From CAZIOH01 sp964540815 (GTDB lineage: Bacteria; Myxococcota_A; Polyangia; Fen-1088), in NCBI GenBank assembly GCA_964540815.1, contig CAZIOH010000012.1, positions 1 through 64,000 of the forward strand: DNA of 64,000 nt. The letters are read 5' to 3'. The stretch's first letter is position 1. Each line of letters begins with the position of its first letter. The translations under genes and the position numbers were made by a program. Below the pieces are notes generated by a model, which saw only the letters and a list, made by a program, of their open reading frames with translations, did not search any database and was not told where the DNA came from. Below are positions 32,053-39,555 of the stretch, piece after piece.

Positions 32053-34041
32053 TCAGAACCGCAGGACCAGCTCGATCCGGGCGCCGGTGAAGTCCGGGAA
32101 GACCTTGCAGATCCCGTTGACGCACCGGAGCGCGCCGCGCTGCTGGCCGAGGAAGAGTCGCAGGTTCGAATCGCCCGGCAGCCAGCCCCGCGGGAGGCGG
32201 TAGAAGACCGCGCCGTTGAAGTAGCTGAGGGGGTTCGCGAAGCGGGTGGTGTACTCGTACCCGAACGTGGCGATGATCTTCGAGGCCCAGTGGACGGCGA
32301 GGTAGTTCTCGCCCTCCTTCCAGGGGTGCGCGTCGGTGTCGGTCTCGGCCCGGGCGCGGTGGGTGCCCTGCATCTGCACGGCCCAGGTGTCGTCGATGGT
32401 GTGCAGGGCGTCGTAGCGCAGGTAGGCCTCCCGGTAGAACTCCCGGGAGGACGAGCCGCTCGCGGTCATGGTCGGCTCCGCCACCTGGTCGAAGCGCGCG
32501 CCGCCCCACAGGTTGGCCCGCGAGCGGTTGTTGTCGTAGGCCAGGATGACCCCGACGAAGGGGTCGAGGACGTCGTTGCGATCGGCGGCGACGAGGCCGC
32601 CGCCGTTCGCCCCGCAGTCGCCGAAGCGCTCGGACCAGGTCTGGTAGAGCCCGAGCGAACCGTAGACGATGACGTGCGCGTCGCGCCGGTAGTCGAGCTG
32701 GGCCCGGCCGCCGGTGGTGCAGTCGGCGAAGCGGTTGAACTCGGTGTCCTGGGTGATGGGCCCGGTGGTGGGCGGGGCGCTGTACTGCAGGCCGACGAAC
32801 TCGCTGGCCCGCAGGGTGTCGATGTTGGCGCGCAAAGGGGAGAACCGGCGGGTGTGGCGGAGCTCCACCAGCCCGAGCCAGTGGTCGGTGTCGAGGCTGA
32901 GGCTCCCGATCACCGCGTAACCATCCAGCACCCGGGCCGGAGGCTCGGCCGCGCCGAAGGGGGTGGCGGCGCCAGACAGCCGCTGCAGCGCGCCTTCGAG
33001 GTAGGCGGCCCCCGACTCCCCGAGCCGCGGCAGCGAGACGGAGGCGCTGGCCGTCTCGACGTACTTGGCCTGCCGGACCGGATCGGAGCTCCCGGAGAAG
33101 ACCACCCCGCCCGGATCGGCGGAGGCGAAGAGCTGCCCCGGACCGCCCCGGGCCACGAGGGCGCCGTAGGCCCCGAGCACCACCGCGTCGGTGCCTCCCT
33201 CGGCGCGGAGCCCGAAGATACCGTCGGGGCGGAAGGTCTCGGTGGTGGCGAGGGTGTAGGCGGACCCGGCATCGAAGGTGGGCATCCCCGCGAACACCCA
33301 GCTTTCGGGCGCGACCAGGCGACGACCCGAGACCTCGTCGACCCGCACCGGGTTGCCGTACCCGCCGAGGACGGTGACGGACAGTTTGCGAGTCGCGTTT
33401 CGCCAGGTCCAGTCCAGCTTGGCCCCCCGCACGGTGGTGTCGTAGGCAAACTCGTCGACCTTGCGGACCGACAGCGTGAGCCCGCGCCCGAACTGCGCGT
33501 AGAAGTCGCCGAGGGTGAGCTCGAGCGTGGGGGTGCCGTAGGACACCGCGACCTTGGACGGATAGATGGTGGCGCGGTACCGGTTGAGGAGCGCGCGCTG
33601 GGCTTCGAGCAGCTTGCGGCCGTAGCAGGCCTGCAAGGATTCTCCGCCCGCCAGATCGCAGCTTTGCGCCTGGTCGGCGGGCGACACCGCCTCCGAGGCC
33701 AGGTAGTCGGCGGTGGGCGGCGCGCCGTAGAACGCGCTGTCGAGCCGAGCGCTCGCGACCACCCGCCGCCAGGTGAGCTGCAAGCTGAGCCGGTTGAGCC
33801 AGGTGGAGTAGTCGTCGTTGTCCCGCAGGCCATCCCGGTTGTTGCCGACGTAGGCCCCGACCCCGGTCTCGGTCACGTCGAGGCGCGGCGGCTCGGCGGC
33901 CTGCGCAAGGGCGGGGAAGAGCACGATCGCAGCGGCCGCCCAGATGGCGACCACGCCGGGCGCGGTGCCGGCGACCACCCCGCGCACGGGATTGGCGGCC
34001 CGCGCCGCGGCATCAGGGGCCGAGCAGGCCCTCGATCTCAC
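32053..34041 (-). CDS. Large outer-membrane beta-barrel protein
   Basis: Up to 662 residues. A signal peptide (AIWAAAAIVLFPALAQA) precedes a mature chain rich in alternating strands (LNRLSLQLTWRRVVASARL, VIVYGSLGLYQTWSERF, IIATFGYEYTTRFANP). It ends in ELVLRF with the terminal Phe expected of barrel proteins. Ligand unknown; I recognise no transport family. Two GTG starts are possible: 34041, overlapping the TlpA-like gene by 29 nt, or 33987, which gives a more compact signal peptide. The coordinates use the longer one. It is the third gene after two thioredoxin-like lipoprotein genes, suggesting one transcription unit. Confidence 0.75.
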   Translation of the reverse strand: MRSRACSAPDAAARAANPVRGVVAGTAPGVVAIWAAAAIVLFPALAQAAEPPRLDVTETGVGAYVGNNRDGLRDNDDYSTWLNRLSLQLTWRRVVASARLDSAFYGAPPTADYLASEAVSPADQAQSCDLAGGESLQACYGRKLLEAQRALLNRYRATIYPSKVAVSYGTPTLELTLGDFYAQFGRGLTLSVRKVDEFAYDTTVRGAKLDWTWRNATRKLSVTVLGGYGNPVRVDEVSGRRLVAPESWVFAGMPTFDAGSAYTLATTETFRPDGIFGLRAEGGTDAVVLGAYGALVARGGPGQLFASADPGGVVFSGSSDPVRQAKYVETASASVSLPRLGESGAAYLEGALQRLSGAATPFGAAEPPARVLDGYAVIGSLSLDTDHWLGLVELRHTRRFSPLRANIDTLRASEFVGLQYSAPPTTGPITQDTEFNRFADCTTGGRAQLDYRRDAHVIVYGSLGLYQTWSERFGDCGANGGGLVAADRNDVLDPFVGVILAYDNNRSRANLWGGARFDQVAEPTMTASGSSSREFYREAYLRYDALHTIDDTWAVQMQGTHRARAETDTDAHPWKEGENYLAVHWASKIIATFGYEYTTRFANPLSYFNGAVFYRLPRGWLPGDSNLRLFLGQQRGALRCVNGICKVFPDFTGARIELVLRF

Positions 34042-34600
34042 GTGCCAGGCCGTTTTCGTCGCCGGGGGTGTAGCCCTCGTGCTGCCCGACCACCCGCCCG
34101 GCCTTGTCGATGATCACCGTGTAGGGCGCGCTCCGGCGCGGATTGTAGAGCGCGACCACCCGCGACTCCTGATCGAGCAGCACGGGAAATGGCAACCTCA
34201 GCTGGCGGGCCACCCCGCGCACCTGCGCCACCGACTCGGGGCCATCGACCGAGATGGCGGCGATGGTGAGGCCGCGCGCCCGGTACTTCTCGTAGATCTC
34301 CGCCAGGCGGGGCAGCTCGATCTTGCACGGGTCGCACCAGGTGGCCCAGAAATCCAGCACCACCACCGCCTTGCCCTGGAGCGCCGAGAGCCGGAACGAC
34401 TTCCCGGCGATGTCGTCGAGCTCGAAGTCCTGCGCGAGACCGTGGAAGCCCGATCGGGACGATGGCGGCTCCGCGGTGCCGGCGACCGCGGCGGTTCCAT
34501 TGATCGCCCCCGGGGTCTCGGTGGGTCGGGCACCGCCGTGACATCCCCCCGCGACTAGCATCGCGCCCGCCAGCCAGACACGCGCCCGACTCAGGGGCAC
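34013..34600 (-). CDS. TlpA-like thioredoxin-fold lipoprotein
   Basis: 195 residues from a GTG at 34600, overlapping the end of the preceding gene by 10 nt. The N-terminus looks like a lipoprotein signal (ARVWLAGAMLVAGGC). The redoxin domain contains VVVLDFWATWCDPCKIELPR with the active-site WCDPC, plus LPFPVLLDQESRVVALYN and the cis-Pro region SAPYTVIIDKAGRVVGQHEG. TlpA/ResA-type proteins reduce disulfides of periplasmic partners, often during cytochrome c assembly. A longer frame runs upstream but only overlaps the neighbouring gene. The signal and overlap suggest co-translation with the thioredoxin-like gene above it. Confidence 0.85.
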   Translation of the reverse strand: MPLSRARVWLAGAMLVAGGCHGGARPTETPGAINGTAAVAGTAEPPSSRSGFHGLAQDFELDDIAGKSFRLSALQGKAVVVLDFWATWCDPCKIELPRLAEIYEKYRARGLTIAAISVDGPESVAQVRGVARQLRLPFPVLLDQESRVVALYNPRRSAPYTVIIDKAGRVVGQHEGYTPGDENGLAREIEGLLGP

Positions 34601-35298
34601 ACGGACGGTTTCTGGGGGGCATTGCTGCAAAGGAAGGCCTCGAGCATGTCCTGGCCCCCGAAGCCGGTCTCCTCGGCGACGTTGGTCATGGTCTTGGTGT
34701 CGATGAGCATGAGGAACGGCAGCGAGCCGACATCGAAGTAAGGTGCCAGCTTCTTCGCGGGATCGATGAAGACGGGGAACGGCAAGGCGTGGCTGGTGAT
34801 CCAGGCGTCGAGCTCGGTCTGGGTGGCGGCCGCGCCGGTGGTCGAGTCCGCCCCCTCGAAGAGATCCTGAACGATCTGGACCCCCGCCGGCATGAACTTG
34901 GTGGCGACGGCGGGCAGGGAGCCGGCCTCGAGCACGCACGGACCGCACCAGACGGCACCGACCGCGACCAGGAGCGCCGTGAGGGGTGCACCGGTGTCCG
35001 TCACCTTGGTCCCGTCGGGATTGAAGTAGTCGCCGAGCGAGATGGTCTTCAGCGTGCGAGCGGCGGAGACGTTGGCGTACCCGTAGAAGGTCGCGTTCTC
35101 GATCACCTTCCCCTTGCCGGCACCGTAGGGACCGGCGGGATACGCGGCAGCAGGCAGCGATCCGGCATCCGCGCCGGGCGCGCCCCCATCCGGAACGCCG
35201 GCCCCGGACTTCCCCGAGCACGCGGACAGGCCGAAGGGCGCCACGACGATTGCCACGAGGAGTGCCACGAACGGGACCGACTGCGCGAAACGCTTCAT
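34591..35298 (-). CDS. Thioredoxin-like lipoprotein with WCGPC motif
   Basis: 235 residues. GAGGTGAC directly precedes the ATG at 35298 (strong Shine-Dalgarno). The lipobox is PFGLSAC, followed by a Gly/Ala/Asp stalk. The fold contains GAVWCGPCVLEAGSLPA with the redox motif WCGPC, and GSLPFLMLIDTKT where the cis-Pro loop should be. Two Cys near the C-terminus (FLCSNAP, SVCP) may form a second disulfide. It begins a likely operon with the TlpA-like and outer-membrane genes. Role: periplasmic thiol-disulfide exchange; the direction (oxidation or reduction) cannot be told from the sequence. Confidence 0.82.
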   Translation of the reverse strand: MKRFAQSVPFVALLVAIVVAPFGLSACSGKSGAGVPDGGAPGADAGSLPAAAYPAGPYGAGKGKVIENATFYGYANVSAARTLKTISLGDYFNPDGTKVTDTGAPLTALLVAVGAVWCGPCVLEAGSLPAVATKFMPAGVQIVQDLFEGADSTTGAAATQTELDAWITSHALPFPVFIDPAKKLAPYFDVGSLPFLMLIDTKTMTNVAEETGFGGQDMLEAFLCSNAPQKPSVCP

Positions 35299-35457
35299 GT
35301 CACCTCACCGATTTTGGCCTGGACAGGTGACAGTAATCCATGGTTGTGGCATGTCAAACGGCTGGCTCCCCCCCCAGCGACTCCCAGCTTCGGAAAGGCG
35401 GGTAACGACGTGTCGAGAGTGACCCTGTTCGCGCGATCCCTGGCGTTCTTGTCGAAG

Positions 35458-36921
35458 ATGGGACCGCCGGCGCGGGAGGTCGTGATGCTGGTCGCGGTCG
35501 TGGTCGGAGTCGCGGTGGCGGTGGGAGGTGGGCTCGGGATCGGCCTGGCGGGCTGTGGCAGCAGCTCGAAGGCGGTCGCCAGCTGCACGGCCACCAGCTG
35601 TCCGGCGGGGACCGCCTGCGTCGGCGGCGCCTGCGCCCAGACCTGCAGCCACCACTCGGACTGCGCGGAGAGCGCCGGGTTCGCCTGCACGAGCGTCACC
35701 GCCGGAGCCGACGCGGGCGCTGGCGCTGGCGAGGCCGGGGTCTCGGCGACGGCGCCGCTGGTGTGCCAGCCGGGCGCCGTCGCCAAGCTCGCCAAGCAGT
35801 ATGGAGCGGCGTGCGGGCTCGACCTCGACGCGGACTGCGACACCGCCAGTGGGTTCACCTGCCAGGGGCACCAGAACGACGTGGACGCGTTCTGCACCAA
35901 GCTCGGCGGCTGCTTCGCCGACACCGACTGCCCGGCGGCGATGTACTGCGGCTGGCTGCCCGTGCGCGGCTGCGTCAATCTCAACAACTGCACCACCGCC
36001 GCGATGTGCGCCGCTTACCCCGGCGCGAGCTGCGTGGCGGACGGGTCCGGGAGGAAGTCCTGCACCATCGCCAAGTCTTGCCACACGCAGCCCGACGACT
36101 GCGGCCTCGGCTTCGCCTGCCGGCTGCTGCCGGGCGACGCCACGAATCGCTTCAGCATGGCGCGCGCGTGCGTGCCGCGAGGCGACTGTGATCCGTGCAC
36201 CACCGACGCCGACTGCTCGGGCGCGGGGACGGCCTGCGTGACGGCGGTCGGAGGCACCGAGTCGTTCTGCGCGCGGTCGTGCGAGCCCGGCGGCACCAGC
36301 TGCGATCCGAGCTCGGCGTGCACGGCCGTGGGCGACCGGGGGAACTTCTGCGTGCCGCGCTCCGGGACCTGCCATGGCGACATGTCCCCGTGCTCCGCGT
36401 GTCGCGACAACCACGATTGCGGTCCGAGCGGCGTCTGCCAGGTGGTGCAGGAGACCCGCGAGCAGTTCTGCGTCGAGCCCTGCGCGAGCGACGGCACCTG
36501 CCCGAAGGCGCCGGGCGGCGGCCAGATGGCCTGCTGCACGAGCGCGGCCGACTGCGGGGGCTTCCTCGGCGACTGTCTGCCGGTGCCGGCGCAGAATCCC
36601 TACCCGCGCTCGGCCTTCGGGTGCTGGCTCCAGCCATGCACGACCAACGCCGACTGCTCCGCCGGAGAGCTCTGCGACATCCGCCTGCAGACCCAGGTGA
36701 GCAGCACCGAGCAGAACACCACCTGCGGGACCTCGGGGGTGTGCCGGTCGCCGCACGATCCGACCGACTCGGTCGACTTCGAGGTCATCGGCAAGGTCTG
36801 CAACTGCGCCGGAAAGCGCTTCAACAGCGAGGCCGACCTGGCGGCCGACCCGGCGTCGGCGTTCAAGGGGTGCTGCAACACCGTGATGTCCACCAGCGGG
36901 GCCACCTTCAGCTGCTCGTGA
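35458..36921 (+). CDS. Large Cys-rich surface lipoprotein
   Basis: About 487 residues. A hydrophobic signal (MLVAVVVGVAVAVGGGLG) ends at the lipobox-like GLAGC. The mature part has more than 50 Cys, mostly in repeats of the form C....DC....C (CTTDADCSGAGTAC, CTTNADCSAGELC, CFADTDCPAAMYC), as in EGF-like or Dickkopf-like Cys-rich proteins. Start choice is open: ATG 35458 is used here. ATG 35485 has a better Shine-Dalgarno (GGGAGG) but then lacks any positive charge before the hydrophobic core; GTG 35410 is also in frame. It is divergent from the thioredoxin-like operon, whose products could handle such disulfides. No specific function recognised. Confidence 0.75.
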   Translation: MGPPAREVVMLVAVVVGVAVAVGGGLGIGLAGCGSSSKAVASCTATSCPAGTACVGGACAQTCSHHSDCAESAGFACTSVTAGADAGAGAGEAGVSATAPLVCQPGAVAKLAKQYGAACGLDLDADCDTASGFTCQGHQNDVDAFCTKLGGCFADTDCPAAMYCGWLPVRGCVNLNNCTTAAMCAAYPGASCVADGSGRKSCTIAKSCHTQPDDCGLGFACRLLPGDATNRFSMARACVPRGDCDPCTTDADCSGAGTACVTAVGGTESFCARSCEPGGTSCDPSSACTAVGDRGNFCVPRSGTCHGDMSPCSACRDNHDCGPSGVCQVVQETREQFCVEPCASDGTCPKAPGGGQMACCTSAADCGGFLGDCLPVPAQNPYPRSAFGCWLQPCTTNADCSAGELCDIRLQTQVSSTEQNTTCGTSGVCRSPHDPTDSVDFEVIGKVCNCAGKRFNSEADLAADPASAFKGCCNTVMSTSGATFSCS

Positions 36922-36958
36922 TGCACGGCTGACGCGTGGGAAGCGTTCGAGGACGGTG

Positions 36959-37759
36959 ATGGGCGAGGAAGCGCCGAGCGCGGGGATGGTCCTCGAGCTC
37001 GACCGGGTCGGCAAGCACCACGGGCAGGTGCGGGCCCTCGCGCCGACCAGCCTCGGATTTCGGGAGGGGCGCACCACGGTCCTGCTCGGACCGAGCGGCT
37101 GCGGGAAGACCACCACCCTGCGGTTGCTGATGGGCCTCATCGCTCCCGACCCCGGGGGACAGGTGCGCTTCCGTGGGCAGCCGCTGACGCCCCACAACCT
37201 CCGCGAGGTCCGGTCCCGCATGGGCTACGTGGTCCAGGACGGGGGCCTCTTCCCCCATCTCACGGCGGAGGGCAACGTCTGCCTGATGGCACGCCACCTC
37301 GGCTGGGAGCCCGGCCGGATGCGCGAGCGCCTCGAGCACCTCGGGCAGCTCGTCCACCTGTCGGCGACCGCCCTCGCCCGCTATCCGGCCGAGCTCTCGG
37401 GGGGCCAGCGACAGCGCGTGGGGCTGATGCGGGCGTTGATGCTCGATCCGGCGGTCCTGCTGCTCGATGAGCCGCTCGCGGCGCTCGATCCCCTGGTCCG
37501 CGCCGAGCTGCAGGACGAGCTCGGGCTCGTCTTCGCGACCTTGCGAAAGTCGGTGGTCCTCGTGACCCATGATCTCGGCGAGGCCGCGGCGCTCGGGCAC
37601 GAGCTGGTGCTGTTCAAGGATGGCGAGGTCGTCCAGCGCGGAACGCTCGACGACTGGAGGCTGAGGCCGGCGACCCCGTTCGTCACGACGTTCATGCAGG
37701 CGCAGCGGCGGTTCGATCCCGGTGCCGGCCGGCTCGGGCCCGCGGATGGCCACCCGTGA
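36959..37759 (+). CDS. Osmoprotectant ABC transporter ATPase (OpuCA/ProV-type)
   Basis: 266 residues. Walker A is GPSGCGKTTTLRLLMGL, the Q-loop region is GYVVQDGGLFPHLT, the signature is LSGGQRQRVGLMRAL and Walker B is PAVLLLDEPLAALDPL, with the switch His in VLVTHDLGEA. There is no CBS domain at the C-terminus, unlike many ProV proteins. The stop overlaps the start of the fused binding-protein/permease gene (GTGA), so the two form one importer. ATG 36959 is preceded by GAGGAC; a GTG immediately upstream (36956) is an alternative start. Confidence 0.92.
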   Translation: MGEEAPSAGMVLELDRVGKHHGQVRALAPTSLGFREGRTTVLLGPSGCGKTTTLRLLMGLIAPDPGGQVRFRGQPLTPHNLREVRSRMGYVVQDGGLFPHLTAEGNVCLMARHLGWEPGRMRERLEHLGQLVHLSATALARYPAELSGGQRQRVGLMRALMLDPAVLLLDEPLAALDPLVRAELQDELGLVFATLRKSVVLVTHDLGEAAALGHELVLFKDGEVVQRGTLDDWRLRPATPFVTTFMQAQRRFDPGAGRLGPADGHP

Positions 37760-39450
37760 GCGACCGAGGGCACGCCCCAGCCCCAGCCCCAGCGTCGGCG
37801 CGGCTGCGCGCGTCCGGGCCGTCGCGCGGGTGGGCGGGGCCCCGTCGGGCGGCGGCGTTCATGGTCGGAGTCGCGCTCCTGTCCTGCGGCGCCGAGGGGG
37901 CCCGAGTCGACCCGGGCGTGGGTGGGCCCGCCACCGCCGAGCTGCGCGTTGGCTCGAAGACCTTCACCGAGTCCGTCATCCTCGGCGAGCTCGTCACCCA
38001 GCTGGCGCGGGCCGGCGGCGCGCGGGTGCAACACCGGTCCGGGCTCGGGGGGACGCGGCTCCTCTGGAATGCCCTCACCTCCGGCGCCATCGACATCTAC
38101 CCCGAGTACACCGGCACCCTCCTCGAGGAGATCCTGCACGGCGATCCGGCGATCGCGCGCATCGGCGCCGCCGCCGATGTCGGGGCCACGCTCCGGCAAC
38201 TCGGCGAGGCGCTCCGGCCGCGGGGAATCGGCGTGATGGGCCCGCTCGGGTTCGACAACACCTATGCCATCGGGACGACCGCCGCCCTGGCGCGGCGACT
38301 CGGGTTGGTGACGGTCTCGGATCTCGCGCGACACCCCGAGCTGCAGCTCGGCTTCAGCAACGAGTTCCTGAGCCGCCACGATGGATGGCCGGCGGTGCGC
38401 GCGCGCTACGGGCTCGAGACGACCAACGTGCGGGGGCTCGACCACGATCTCGCCTACCGCGGGCTCGCGGCCGGGGCCATCGACCTCACCGATCTCTACA
38501 CGACGGATCCCGAGATCCTCCGGGATGGGCTCGTGGTCCTCGCCGACGATCGGCGCGTCTTTCCCCGCTACGACGCGATCCTGCTCTACCGCCGCGCGGC
38601 CTTCGCGGAAGATCGCACGTCCGCTGGTGCCACGGCCGAGGCTGGCGCACCGAGCGGCCTCGCCGGCCTGCGGCGCCTCGAGGGCCGGATCGACGCCCCC
38701 ACCATGGCGTCCCTGAACGCGCGCGCCAAGCTCGACCACGTCCCCGAGACCACGGTGGCCGCCGACTTCCTGCGCACGACCCTCTCCGTCACCGGAGCCG
38801 GCGGCCAGGGTGCGCGCGTCGGTCCGGCCAGCGCCATCGCCCACCGCGCGCTCGAACACCTCACGCTCGTGGGGCTGTCGCTCGGGCTCGCCATCGCGGT
38901 GGCCATCCCCCTCGGGGTCCTGGCGGCGCGTCGCCCGCGGCTCGGGCGGGTGATCATCGGCGCGACCGGGGTGGTCCAGACCATCCCGACCCTGGCCCTC
39001 CTGGTGTTCATGATCCCGCTGTTCGGGATCGGCGCGCGGCCGGCCCTGGTCGCGCTGTTCCTCTATGGCCTGTTACCCATCGTGCGCAACACCCACGCCG
39101 GGCTACTCGGGATCCCATCGTCGCTGCGCGAATCGGCCGAGGCGCTGGGACTGCCGCCGGGCGCGATCCTGCGGCGGATCGAGCTGCCGCTCGCCAGCCC
39201 CTTCATCCTGGCCGGCATCAAGAGCGCGGCGGTGATCAACGTCGGGACCGCCACCCTCGGGGCCCTGATCGGGGCCGGAGGCTTCGGACAGCCCATCTTC
39301 ACGGGAATCCGGCTGGACGATCTCGGGCTGATCTTGCAGGGCGCGGTGCCGGCGTCGCTGCTGGCGCTCCTGGTCGAGGCGGCCTTCGACGGGCTCGAGC
39401 GCTGGGTGGTCCCACGCGGACTGCGGCTGTCCCGGGCGCGCCCGACCTGA
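37756..39450 (+). CDS. Osmoprotectant importer: binding protein fused to permease
   Basis: 564 residues. An N-terminal signal or anchor (AAAFMVGVALLSC) is followed by an OpuBC/ProX-type binding domain, about residues 50-330 (ELRVGSKTFTESVILGELVT, GAIDIYPEYTGTLLEEIL, GAIDLTDLYTTDPEIL). Then comes a ProW-type permease, about 370-550 (LTLVGLSLGLAIAVAIPLGV, VVQTIPTLALLVFMIPLFGI, with EAA loop ESAEALGLPPGAILRRIELP). The likely ligands are glycine betaine, choline or similar compatible solutes. In fused importers I know of, the permease usually comes first and the binding domain last; here the order is reversed. Translation is coupled to the ATPase gene by a GTGA overlap. Confidence 0.9.
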   Translation: MSDRGHAPAPAPASARLRASGPSRGWAGPRRAAAFMVGVALLSCGAEGARVDPGVGGPATAELRVGSKTFTESVILGELVTQLARAGGARVQHRSGLGGTRLLWNALTSGAIDIYPEYTGTLLEEILHGDPAIARIGAAADVGATLRQLGEALRPRGIGVMGPLGFDNTYAIGTTAALARRLGLVTVSDLARHPELQLGFSNEFLSRHDGWPAVRARYGLETTNVRGLDHDLAYRGLAAGAIDLTDLYTTDPEILRDGLVVLADDRRVFPRYDAILLYRRAAFAEDRTSAGATAEAGAPSGLAGLRRLEGRIDAPTMASLNARAKLDHVPETTVAADFLRTTLSVTGAGGQGARVGPASAIAHRALEHLTLVGLSLGLAIAVAIPLGVLAARRPRLGRVIIGATGVVQTIPTLALLVFMIPLFGIGARPALVALFLYGLLPIVRNTHAGLLGIPSSLRESAEALGLPPGAILRRIELPLASPFILAGIKSAAVINVGTATLGALIGAGGFGQPIFTGIRLDDLGLILQGAVPASLLALLVEAAFDGLERWVVPRGLRLSRARPT

Positions 39451-39540
39451 GGCCCGACGCCCGAGGCCCGAGCCGAGGGCGGAGTCGGACCGGGCGGACG
39501 TTTTGCACACCTGGAGGCGGCCCGGCACACGATGCCTTGC

Positions 39541-39546
39541 TAGAAC
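39541..39546 (+). promoter_or_regulatory. -10-like TAGAAC, 9 nt before the egtD-egtB fusion
   Basis: TAGAAC followed by GCCTCTCCC and the ATG at 39556. There is no Shine-Dalgarno. It matches four of six -10 positions. Confidence 0.45.
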
Positions 39547-39555
39547 GCCTCTCCC

